A stretch of DNA of 7,867 bases from Anaerolineales bacterium (GCA_030668545.1 DAOUTT010000087.1:1-7867), one strand, 5' to 3'; shown: positions 1-5,980, numbered from the stretch's first letter. The notes: generated by a model from the letters alone, not told the origin. Translations and numbers: made by a program.

Positions 1-561
1 CCCTTCCATCCTTTCGGTGGGTTGGCATAATTTATTCGGGTTAGAAACTCACCCGCTTCCAGTGCGTTGAGGCCCGGTCCTTTGAAAAATTCCATGGCCA
101 GGATCGTACGTTCTCCTTTTGGACCCATGGCAGTTAGCTCGGCTTCCAAAACGAGAGCGGCCGGGGCCGTGTCGGCCGCGGGTGATGCGTTGCACAAATT
201 TCCTCCGACCGTCGCCCGGTTCCGAAGCTGATAGGAGGCAACCGATTCCGCAGCCTCAGCCAACAGCGGATAGTGATTGCGCACATCTGGATTTCGAGCG
301 AGAGCGTTCATCGTCACTGCAGCGCCCACAGTGAGACCGTCCTTCTTGCTAAACACAATCGTGTCCATCCCTGGTAGGTTTTTTATATCTACGAGGACGT
401 TGGGGGCCAAATCGCCATTTCGCATTCGAACGAAAAGATCAGTGCCGCCCATGAGAATACACGCCGCTGCCCCTTTCTCTTGGAGCAAATCGATCGCCCG
501 CTCTGCGCTTTCGGCTTTGATATAGTCAAACTGTGGAAGTTCAGGCAGCGGCAATTTCATA
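1..561 (-). CDS. FAD-binding subunit of a xanthine dehydrogenase/CO dehydrogenase-family molybdenum enzyme (partial, 3' end off window)
   Basis: The 187 visible residues form the N-terminal part of the medium (CoxM/XdhB-like) subunit, which in this family passes electrons from the FeS subunit to FAD. The two flavin-binding loops are visible: MGGTDLFVRM (37-46), matching the family AGG(T/Q)DL motif, and RNRATVGGNLCNASPAAD (113-130), matching the TVGGN loop. The reading frame is open to base 1; full-length relatives are about 280-300 residues, so roughly 100 are missing. ATG at 561 is chosen because GAGG (570-567) lies 5 bases upstream. No large insertion like the extra FeS loop of 4-hydroxybenzoyl-CoA reductase is seen in this part. 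It follows the cyclase gene after a 114-bp gap in the same direction. The small FeS subunit and large molybdopterin subunit are probably beyond the left edge. Fold assignment is firm; the substrate is unknown. Confidence 0.9.
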
Positions 562-602
562 TCCACCTCTCACCTTGTGTTGAATAGCTGTCATTGGCAT
601 AG

Positions 603-629
603 TTGACTCACATCTTTCACCTGAGTCAA
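603..629 (-). promoter_or_regulatory. Inverted repeat TTGACTCA-N11-TGAGTCAA upstream of the FAD-subunit gene
   Basis: Two perfect 8-base arms (603-610 and 622-629) separated by 11 bases lie 41 bases upstream of the start at 561. No T-run follows on the minus strand, so it does not look like an intrinsic terminator. The right arm read on the minus strand contains GATTGACT, also found at the -35 of the cyclase promoter, so this arm might be a -35 element embedded in an operator. No good -10 is seen at the right distance. An operator is inferred; the binding protein is unknown. Confidence 0.45.
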
Positions 630-675
630 TCGTTACACTTACCTTCTGTTTAACCCAGATTCGTCAAGACACCAC

Positions 676-1524
676 TTATTTCTGCGGTCTCTGGCATACA
701 CAATCACCGAATTTTGTTTTATCGTAGGAAGCTTTCTTCTCCATGAGCTTTACATAGTGATCATCATCGACAAAAGCTACAATGCGGGCGATGCTCGACT
801 CGCCGTCGACGAAACGCCATGGGAAACACCCGATCTCAACACGCTCATTAAGCAGGAGATCGATATCCCCGCCGAGACACTCGGCATGGATGATCCCTTC
901 AGGGAACATCTCGATATGCATGAGCTGGTACTTGTCATCCGTGAACACTTCCTCGATCGATTTCTTGTACTTCGCCTGGAAATGCGCCTGCGCTTCTTTT
1001 GCCTGGCGCGGCATCCACGTCCGGATGATGGTGTTCATTGGATGATCGGCGCTGCCGCAATCCACCCCGAGCCATTTTAGTTTTTTATCTTTGCACCACT
1101 CTGCGAACTCGCGGTCCGGGCCAGGATGTTTCACCATATACCGAATTTCATCGGCGATCGGTTGGTCCCAACCATAGCGGTGATAGCCGGTGTGGATGAG
1201 CAGGATGTCACCTTCCCGGACCTCGACACGTTCCTCGACCATTTTAGAAGTGTAGATGTCGTAATCGCCGGCGGCATCTGAAAGGTCAACAATGGCGCCC
1301 GGGCCGTGCAGGAAGTCGAAGTCGAGTTCGGCGATGTCCTTTCCCGGCGTGTAGAAATGGATCTCCCCATCCAGGTGCGTGCCCAGGTGGTTGGAGTGCG
1401 TGACAATCTGGCCGTTCGCCCCATTCGGGGCGAGCCGCTTAAAATATTTGATTTGAAGCGGCTCATAGGTCGGCCAGGGAGGCGTTCCAATTCCAAGCGG
1501 TATTGTCAAGTCTATAATCTTCAT
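676..1524 (-). CDS. Cyclase-family metal-dependent hydrolase (kynurenine formamidase/isatin hydrolase-like)
   Basis: The 282-residue protein carries the family signature H46-x-G-T-H50-x-D52-x3-H56 (HLGTHLDGEIH), the divalent-metal site of the cyclase/KynB superfamily. H203 and E215 lie 12 residues apart in HIEMFPEGIIHAE, the spacing of the further metal ligands known in KynB. The family hydrolyses amides or lactams, or closes rings, on small cyclic substrates. It is about 70 residues longer than typical KynB, with extra sequence around 115-200 and a Cys-containing C-terminal tail (CVCQRPQK), so it is probably not a tryptophan-pathway enzyme. ATG at 1524 has AGGAG (1535-1531) 6 bases upstream and a promoter at 1591-1564. 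It is followed in the same direction by a molybdenum-hydroxylase FAD subunit, which suggests hydroxylation then hydrolytic opening of a cyclic compound (inference). Confidence 0.85.
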   Translation of the reverse strand: MKIIDLTIPLGIGTPPWPTYEPLQIKYFKRLAPNGANGQIVTHSNHLGTHLDGEIHFYTPGKDIAELDFDFLHGPGAIVDLSDAAGDYDIYTSKMVEERVEVREGDILLIHTGYHRYGWDQPIADEIRYMVKHPGPDREFAEWCKDKKLKWLGVDCGSADHPMNTIIRTWMPRQAKEAQAHFQAKYKKSIEEVFTDDKYQLMHIEMFPEGIIHAECLGGDIDLLLNERVEIGCFPWRFVDGESSIARIVAFVDDDHYVKLMEKKASYDKTKFGDCVCQRPQK

Positions 1525-1563
1525 GGGTTGCTCCTCTCCTCCCCTGTAATAATTAGTTTGGGG

Positions 1564-1591
1564 AGTATAGATTCATCAGATCTGTAGTCAA
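1564..1591 (-). promoter_or_regulatory. Sigma70-type promoter of the cyclase gene
   Basis: On the minus strand TTGACT (1591-1586), a 16-base spacer and TATACT (1569-1564) match the -35/-10 consensus at 5 of 6 positions each. Transcription would begin near 1557, giving a leader of about 33 bases with the GGAGGAGAGGAG ribosome-binding run at 1542-1531. Read from sequence only. Confidence 0.65.
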
Positions 1592-1829
1592 TCATAGCTT
1601 CAAGAGGCTTCCGAAAACACTACTCCCGTATTCCAAAGACCTCCACCATCTTCAATTTCTATACCAGATTCAGGAAGAGCCCAGTCGGTATCAAGCCCCA
1701 GTTTTCAAATACTGGGATCGTGAAGGGCTAATGCTCGTCCAAGGAAATGGCATACCTTTTTATGGTGAAATGAAGGACATTATTTCCTCTCCCACGAATA
1801 ATAATGGCGGGAAAAGCTGTTGCAGAAAT
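1592..1829. other. Intergenic stretch without a convincing gene
   Basis: This lies between the cyclase promoter and the terminator of the thiolase unit. I see no open frame with a start and ribosome-binding site on either strand. The only structure noted is a weak 6-bp hairpin, CCCAGT/ACTGGG, at 1697-1716 with an 8-base loop. A short minus-strand stretch vaguely like a thiolase C-terminus is recorded under rejected items. It could be decayed sequence or plain spacer. Confidence 0.5.
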
Positions 1830-1871
1830 GGCAAAAAGCCTGAACACCGTGGTTAACTTCCACGGTGCTCA
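1830..1871 (-). terminator. Intrinsic terminator of the GNAT-thiolase-DUF35 unit
   Basis: On the minus strand a 12-bp stem, TGAGCACCGTGG (1871-1860) with CCACGGTGTTCA (1852-1841), contains one G-U pair and closes a 7-base loop. TTTTT (1837-1833) follows 3 bases after the stem. It lies about 170 bases past the DUF35 stop codon. On the plus strand the wobble becomes an A-C mismatch and there is no T-run, which supports minus-strand use. Confidence 0.75.
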
Positions 1872-2043
1872 CGTTTGGATCAGTGTTAGCGTTCTAAGGG
1901 GAGAAATTGTGTGATTCTGACTCCTCCACAACGCCAACAGGTTCCTCCAGCGACGCTAAATAGTAACTGCGTCCTGCTCGCGGATGTCCTTCTCGCAGAG
2001 TATCCCCTCGACATAGAAAATCCAGAGCGTCTATCCGAAGAGA

Positions 2044-2382
2044 TCACTTCGTTTTTACAAAGGTGAGGCCAAAGATCTCCTCGCCCCCCATCTCTCGCAC
2101 AGGTTCCCAATTCACCTTCAATTTCATGCCAATGCGCGGGGCATCATCCTTTATTAATCCGAGCGCCTTCACCCCATTGTCGAACTCAACCACACCAAGA
2201 ACACGCCCTCGTTCATCCATACCCCAGGGAAGCTGTTCGATAACAGTGTAAGTCAGAAGCTTGCCCTTGGAAGTCGGTGCGATCTCTTTGAAATCGCGCC
2301 CTTTGCAATTCAGGCAGCGATCGTGGTAGGGGTACATCACTAATCCGCATTTATTGCATTTGTACGCTGTGATGGTCTTCAT
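2044..2382 (-). CDS. DUF35 zinc-ribbon/OB-fold protein, partner subunit of the thiolase-like protein
   Basis: This 112-residue protein has an N-terminal rubredoxin-like zinc ribbon with C9-x2-C12 and C23-x2-C26. A beta-rich OB-fold part follows from about residue 38 (KGKLLTYTVIEQLPWG ... RVLGVVEFDNGVKALG). DUF35 proteins form complexes with thiolase-fold enzymes, for example archaeal acetoacetyl-CoA thiolase/HMG-CoA synthase, BbsA-BbsB in toluene degradation and ChsH2-Ltp2 in steroid degradation; there they guide CoA substrates or bridge active sites. Its ATG at 2382 overlaps the thiolase stop by 4 bases (ATGA), with GAGGAG 7 bases upstream, so equimolar coupled synthesis is likely. It is the last gene of the unit, with the terminator at 1871-1830. 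The family assignment is secure; the role as obligate partner is inferred from the overlap and known complexes. Confidence 0.92.
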   Translation of the reverse strand: MKTITAYKCNKCGLVMYPYHDRCLNCKGRDFKEIAPTSKGKLLTYTVIEQLPWGMDERGRVLGVVEFDNGVKALGLIKDDAPRIGMKLKVNWEPVREMGGEEIFGLTFVKTK

Positions 2383-3563
2383 GATTTTCTCCTCAACACG
2401 AACGCGAGGACGTTGTTTCCGAAACCCCCGAAATTGAGTGAGAAACCGTTGGCTGCGCCTTTAACTTGCCGCTCACCGGCTTCCCCGCGCAATTGCCAAA
2501 CGAGCTCCACTACCTGAGCCACACCCGTCGCACCGACGGGATGACCGCGCGCCTTAAGGCCTCCTGATGGGTTGATCGGCAGCTTACCGCCGATCTGCGT
2601 CTCACCCCGCTCAAGCGCCTTGGCACCCTCCCCTTTCGGGAAGAAGCCGGCATGTTCGCTCTCGGCGATCTCCAGGATCGTGAAGGCGTCATGCAGTTCG
2701 GCGACATCGATGTCCTTGGGCTTGATCCCCGCCATCTTGAAAGCCTGTTCCGAGGCAAGCGTGACCGCCTTGAGATCGGTTGGATCGCTGCGTTCCTGAA
2801 GCGTGTGTGTGTCCGTCGCCTGTCCAATGCCGTCGATCGTGACCAATGGTTTCTTGAGCTTATTGGCGATCTCCTCTGTAGTAAGCAGCACCGCTGCTGC
2901 TCCATCGCTGACTGGGCAGCAATCGTAGAGATGTATAGGATCGGCCACAACCGGGCTGTTTATATGTGATTGTGGGTGCGACAGGATGCCCTCCATCGTG
3001 ATCTTCATCTGGATGTGTGCATAGGGATTAAGCAACCCATTTGTCTGATTCTTGATAGCGACCATCGAAAGATGCTCGCGTGTAACCCCATATTTCTCCA
3101 TATAGAGACGGGCGAACATTCCCGCCATTGCAGGTAATGTTACCCCGTAGATGTACTCCGCCTGCGGGTGGGTCATACATGCGACAATGTCCGTAGCCTT
3201 CGGGCCAATCACCTCGCGCATCTTCTCGCCGCCAACGACGAGCACGACATCATTGAAACCCGAAGCCACCGCCAGGAAGCCATTTTTAATCGCCGAACCA
3301 CCGGACGCGGGACCATTTTCGACCCGATCGGCAGCGGCAGGAAGCAGGCTCAAACGATCGACAAGCGCGCTGGCTACGGAAACCTGGTGGTTGAACAAGC
3401 CCGAGGCCATATTGCCAACATAGACAGAGTCGATGGGACGATCCCCCAAACCAGCATCATCCATAGCGTTCAACCCTGCGGTGGCGAGCATATCCATCAG
3501 ACTGTCTTCATCCCGCCGTTCAAACGGTATCATTCCTACTCCAGCAACGACAACAGGTCTCAT
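2379..3563 (-). CDS. Thiolase-fold protein (SCP-x/Ltp2-like) lacking the nucleophilic cysteine
   Basis: The 394 residues span a full thiolase fold and align with the DUF35-linked, SCP-x-type branch: HDAFT (291-295), GGLKARGHPVGATG (334-347, with H341) and a C-terminal NFGGFG (377-382). The motif that normally carries the catalytic cysteine (VENACASG in thiolases) reads VENGPASG (81-88), with P85 encoded by CCC at 3311-3309. The second cysteine of classical thiolases (C-x-GGG near the C-terminus) is N377. Normal acyl-enzyme thiolysis is therefore not expected. Known Cys-less thiolase-fold proteins with DUF35 partners include the Ltp2-type retro-aldolases. Its start overlaps the stop of the GNAT-like gene (ATGA at 3563-3560) and its stop overlaps the DUF35 start. 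Automatic annotation would likely say acetyl-CoA acetyltransferase; a CoA-linked lyase/aldolase or a non-catalytic role is a better working guess. Confidence 0.9.
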   Translation of the reverse strand: MRPVVVAGVGMIPFERRDEDSLMDMLATAGLNAMDDAGLGDRPIDSVYVGNMASGLFNHQVSVASALVDRLSLLPAAADRVENGPASGGSAIKNGFLAVASGFNDVVLVVGGEKMREVIGPKATDIVACMTHPQAEYIYGVTLPAMAGMFARLYMEKYGVTREHLSMVAIKNQTNGLLNPYAHIQMKITMEGILSHPQSHINSPVVADPIHLYDCCPVSDGAAAVLLTTEEIANKLKKPLVTIDGIGQATDTHTLQERSDPTDLKAVTLASEQAFKMAGIKPKDIDVAELHDAFTILEIAESEHAGFFPKGEGAKALERGETQIGGKLPINPSGGLKARGHPVGATGVAQVVELVWQLRGEAGERQVKGAANGFSLNFGGFGNNVLAFVLRRKS

Positions 3564-4249
3564 CGTTCCCTCCTCTTTGCTCCAAGGATCTTCTCCAATA
3601 TATCGTCCTCACTGGCGACGATAATCTCCTTTTCTGCGACCGCGAGCAATTCTTCTGGCACAGGCCGCTCGCCAGCCACCAAGCGGTCTTTGTGCTTGTA
3701 ATACAGCTCTTTTGTCAAGCCATAAGGGGTGGCACCTCCGAGCTCGTGCTGACCCTCACGCTCGATTAATTCGTATTCAATCATCCAACGTCTGAAGCCG
3801 ATAGGGCTCTCGGCAGTAATAAGCACTTCCTCCTGCCCTATATACTCAAACGAATATTCCATCTTCGCGGCAAACAGGTGGGCACCGATGCGCAGCCCTC
3901 TTTCGGTGGCAAGTGTATGAAGGCTGATCCCCAATTCGCGCGAATAAAGGCGTGTGTTTACGACTCCGACAAGCAAACCATCGATCTGACCCATCAGGCA
4001 GAATTCATCGCGCACTCGGTGGCGGTACCAACCCAGCAATTCTGCATACACACGCGCGCCGACGATGTCGTAGAAATCGCGCTCGACTTTCATCGTCGGT
4101 CTAACTGCTTCTAGGAGTATCGGCACATCTGCCCGACTCGCCTGCCGAATAATTAATTTGCCCCCCGTCGCCAGCGTAACTACCTTTGGCGGGTAAGGCG
4201 GCAAATCCATTTCCGGCGGTCGAAGATAACCTTCAACTTCCATGTCCAT
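3560..4249 (-). CDS. GNAT-like acyltransferase-domain protein of the thiolase unit
   Basis: I do not recognise a named family for this 229-residue protein, but it has the outline of a GNAT fold. KLIIRQASRADVPILLEAVR (31-50) resembles strand 1/helix 1, and FCLMGQIDGLLVGVVNTRLY (83-102) the central strand pair. GLRIGAHLFAAKMEYSFEYI (118-137) resembles the acyl-CoA-binding motif A region, and EVLITAESPIGFRRWMIEYE (141-160) the C-terminal strand and helix. The canonical Q/R-x-x-G-x-G/A loop is degenerate (L-R-I-G-A), so catalysis is uncertain. A charged helical tail follows (196-229). ATG at 4249 has GGGAGG about 7 bases upstream. It is the first gene of the three-gene unit and its stop overlaps the thiolase start, so its product probably works on, or with, the same CoA thioester. 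It could also be a binding-only domain. Confidence 0.65.
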   Translation of the reverse strand: MDMEVEGYLRPPEMDLPPYPPKVVTLATGGKLIIRQASRADVPILLEAVRPTMKVERDFYDIVGARVYAELLGWYRHRVRDEFCLMGQIDGLLVGVVNTRLYSRELGISLHTLATERGLRIGAHLFAAKMEYSFEYIGQEEVLITAESPIGFRRWMIEYELIEREGQHELGGATPYGLTKELYYKHKDRLVAGERPVPEELLAVAEKEIIVASEDDILEKILGAKRRER

Positions 4250-4285
4250 GTTCTATCCTCCCGAACGAATGAGATTGGTGTGAAT

Positions 4286-4331
4286 CCTATACTAATTAGT
4301 GTAAGCCTCTCCGGTTCGTAATGATTACGAA
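4286..4331 (-). promoter_or_regulatory. Control region of the GNAT-thiolase-DUF35 unit with a perfect 17-bp palindrome
   Basis: TTCGTAAT-n-ATTACGAA at 4315-4331 has perfect 8-base arms around one central base, 65 bases before the start at 4249, a form typical of operators for dimeric regulators. A second palindrome, ACTAATTAGT (4291-4300), lies between it and the gene. Minus-strand -10-like hexamers TATAGG (4291-4286) or TAGTAT (4294-4289) are present, but no good -35 sits at the right distance; the large palindrome occupies about that position. Operator function is inferred; the regulator is not in view. Confidence 0.5.
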
Positions 4332-4393
4332 AAACTGACTGAACTGTAGCACAAAAAACGATTTGCTCGAACCACATTTACCTGTGAACAACG

Positions 4394-5125
4394 TTACCGC
4401 AATCCAAAGGTTAATGCTGTAAGTACAGCTAACCCCACTGAACAGAGTGTGCCTACGAGAAAGTACTCCGCAAATTCACGTTTCTTAAACTGCGGGTAGC
4501 GCACCGCAGCCTTCGCCGCAACGACGAATCCGACAGCGGCGAAACCCCCAACCGAGACAAGCACAAATGTGATGAGGCGCTCAAGAATGCCAATGACCTC
4601 GCCTGCGCCAATCAGCGGATGGATCTCCTCCTCAACTTGCTCTGGTCGAACAAGCCCCAACACGCTCACGGTGAAAAGCGTCGCCCAGTTCCAGAGCATG
4701 ACCACTGCAAAAGCGGGACCCAGGATATCTGGTGCAGTGATGATTCCCGATAGGTGCAATCTGGGCACAAGACCCTCAGGGAGAAATCGGAGAATCAAGG
4801 GCATGATCGCCGCGAAGAGAAAAGGAAGCAAATGCACACCCGGTCGTCCATATGCAAAACCCCCTTGAATATCACGCTTGATAAGGTGGCGAAGGAGGTA
4901 CGCCCAACCTTCTCCAAGAGCGAAGGCGATTACATAATAAATGACTGCCCTTCGGGATCCAATCTGGCTTGAGAGCGTAAAAGCACCAACCCAAATAACC
5001 GCCCGAAGTAGGGTACGGTACCAACGCCATCTGTCCTCAAAAGCGATGAGCGCTCGTTTGCGGGTCTGGAAGCCATATTCGGTCAAGATAAGCGAGAATA
5101 GGCTGATTAGATAGAGATCAAGCAC
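4394..5125 (-). CDS. DUF3307-type polytopic membrane protein
   Basis: The 243-residue protein is very hydrophobic, with about six or seven membrane segments (roughly 3-18, 42-56, 60-79, 98-116, 136-159, 183-207 and 221-242). The C-terminal part GEVIGILERLITFVL ... AAKAAVRYPQFKKREFAEYF (175-222) has the GxxIGxLER and FAEYxLxGTLxS pattern I associate with DUF3307 proteins. Their function is not established; they are often encoded beside SatD-family genes, as here. The start is GTG at 5125, chosen because AGAGG lies 6 bases upstream and the frame begins there; it overlaps the SatD stop by 8 bases, so the two are translationally coupled. A conserved RYPQFKKREFAEY stretch at 209-221 lies between the last two membrane segments and may be a loop contacting SatD. 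No clear terminator follows before the next unit. Confidence 0.8.
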   Translation of the reverse strand: MLDLYLISLFSLILTEYGFQTRKRALIAFEDRWRWYRTLLRAVIWVGAFTLSSQIGSRRAVIYYVIAFALGEGWAYLLRHLIKRDIQGGFAYGRPGVHLLPFLFAAIMPLILRFLPEGLVPRLHLSGIITAPDILGPAFAVVMLWNWATLFTVSVLGLVRPEQVEEEIHPLIGAGEVIGILERLITFVLVSVGGFAAVGFVVAAKAAVRYPQFKKREFAEYFLVGTLCSVGLAVLTALTFGLR

Positions 5126-5777
5126 TTGTTACCTCTTCACCAAATGTATCCTTATTTACAATCAGGACAAGTGTCAAAAGCCATGTTGCCGTCGCCTTTC
5201 TGACATACGCCGCGCCCGCCGCACGCAGATGCTGACTCACCGCTGGTTGGCTGACCTCGAGCAGCCGGGCGATCTCCACACCTTCCATGCCCGACATCGA
5301 GAGGTCAACTATCTGCCGCTGCTTTTCGGTCCAACTACGACGCATACCGCTGTAGAGTAGGCTGTAAATCTCGAAACCGGGATGATCCTTGCCGCACTCC
5401 ACTTCGATCTGTGTGGAACGTTCCTTGGCCCTCTCAATTGCCGCCCGTGCACGCTGAAAGCAGGGACCATCCATGCCGATGGCCTGCTCCCGCAGCGGGG
5501 TGACCAATTCACCCACACCGATCCCGAAACGCAGATCGACCGGATGCACCGCCACACGGAGTGAAGCGAGAATTCGGTCGAGGTCTTTGGACGTCCTCAG
5601 CAATCCCTGGAATTCATCGCCGATCGTTAGCAAGTATTCCGACGCGATCTGTTTCGCGTACTGCCGGTTGACATCAGCGAGCCCGGTGTTGAGCTGTCGC
5701 TGGAGACCCGCTCGGTCATCGACCTTTCTTGAACCAATAATGTCGCCGATTACAGCGAAGTAGGGTTTTTCAGTCAT
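5118..5777 (-). CDS. SatD-family protein with C-terminal helix-turn-helix
   Basis: The 219-residue protein begins with the SatD signature YFAVIGDIIGSRKVDDR (6-22), followed by LLTIGDEFQGLL (49-60), LRFGIGVGEL (82-91) and GPCFQRARAAIERA (104-117). These motifs, in this order, resemble class III nucleotidyl cyclases (metal Asp in DI-x-G-S; GDEF; R-x-GI-x-x-G; G-x4-x-A-R), which suggests a palm/cyclase-like fold (inference). Residues 150-187 (from TEKQRQIVDL; GVEIARLLEVSQPAVSQHLR) are a sigma-r4/LuxR-like helix-turn-helix. After this comes a short hydrophobic segment, TATWLLTLVLIV (196-207). ATG at 5777 has AGGAG (5793-5789) at a rather long 11-base spacing. The downstream DUF3307 gene overlaps its end by 8 bases. 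The molecular function of SatD proteins is unknown to me; a regulator responding to a nucleotide or a membrane state is plausible. Confidence 0.85.
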   Translation of the reverse strand: MTEKPYFAVIGDIIGSRKVDDRAGLQRQLNTGLADVNRQYAKQIASEYLLTIGDEFQGLLRTSKDLDRILASLRVAVHPVDLRFGIGVGELVTPLREQAIGMDGPCFQRARAAIERAKERSTQIEVECGKDHPGFEIYSLLYSGMRRSWTEKQRQIVDLSMSGMEGVEIARLLEVSQPAVSQHLRAAGAAYVRKATATWLLTLVLIVNKDTFGEEVTSA

Positions 5778-5800
5778 CTGATATTAAGCTCCTAGCATTT

Positions 5801-5809
5801 ATCATACCA
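5801..5809 (-). promoter_or_regulatory. Extended -10 promoter of the SatD-DUF3307 unit
   Basis: TGG-TATGAT on the minus strand (TG at 5809-5808, hexamer 5806-5801) matches an extended -10 (TGn-TATAAT, 5 of 6). No good -35 is seen 16-18 bases upstream, which extended -10 promoters can tolerate. Transcription would begin near 5794, giving a leader of fewer than 20 bases to the ATG at 5777; this may leave the AGGAG at 5793-5789 at the very 5' end of the mRNA. Confidence 0.45.
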
Positions 5810-5874
5810 TAATTAATGTCTTTTGCTTAATATAATTCTTGTTAAGTTCATAAGCTTAATTGCAGTGGGGATAC

Positions 5875-5899
5875 CTGGCAATGGACAATACATTGCTGG
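5875..5899 (+). other. Plus-strand hairpin in the divergent intergenic region
   Basis: CTGGCAATG (5875-5883) and CATTGCTGG (5891-5899) pair over 9 positions, with two G-U pairs and a 7-base loop. The wobbles become mismatches on the minus strand, so the fold is only good in plus-strand RNA, that is, in a long leader of the AOR gene if transcription begins upstream (for example from the TATAAT at 5831-5836, which lacks a good -35). Confidence 0.35.
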
Positions 5900-5953
5900 A
5901 TTGACCGCAACGTCTACCCCGCGACCTACCCTGAACAGGTGATAAGTCATTGC

Positions 5954-5980
5954 CCACATACATGTGGCCATTGGCTTTTT
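5954..5980 (+). other. Short palindrome followed by a T-run
   Basis: CCACAT-AC-ATGTGG (5954-5967) is a perfect inverted repeat. GCCATTGGC and TTTTT (5976-5980) follow. The distance of 8 bases from stem to T-run is long for an intrinsic terminator, so it could be a weak terminator or attenuator in an AOR leader, or a protein site. Nothing decides between these. Confidence 0.3.

Noticed and set aside
119..525. Plus-strand open frames opposite the FAD-subunit gene
   Set aside because: They are antisense shadows of a gene with clear flavin-binding motifs and have no domain content of their own.
1755..1796. Minus-strand peptide GNNVLHFTIKR, similar to the thiolase C-terminus GNNVLAFVLRR
   Set aside because: Only about 11 residues match; the flanking residues do not resemble the thiolase and a stop follows soon after. 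A decayed thiolase tail cannot be excluded but is not supported.
1886..2110. Minus-strand open frame of 74 codons past the DUF35 gene
   Set aside because: It begins inside the DUF35 gene in another frame, has low-complexity Arg/Ser-rich content and no ribosome-binding site; it probably reads the 3' untranslated stretch before the terminator.
4180..4377. Minus-strand open frame of 65 codons across the start of the GNAT-like gene
   Set aside because: It overlaps the regulatory gap and the GNAT gene in another frame, and lacks a ribosome-binding site and recognisable content.
4345..4392. Possible terminator after the DUF3307 gene (T6 run on the minus strand near 4360-4355)
   Set aside because: Only a 3-bp stem (CGA/TCG) precedes the T-run, too weak to call. 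Read-through into the GNAT unit remains possible.
5831..5836. TATAAT hexamer on the plus strand upstream of the AOR gene
   Set aside because: It is a perfect -10, but no -35-like hexamer lies 16-18 bases upstream and the region is AT-rich, so it is not called as a promoter.
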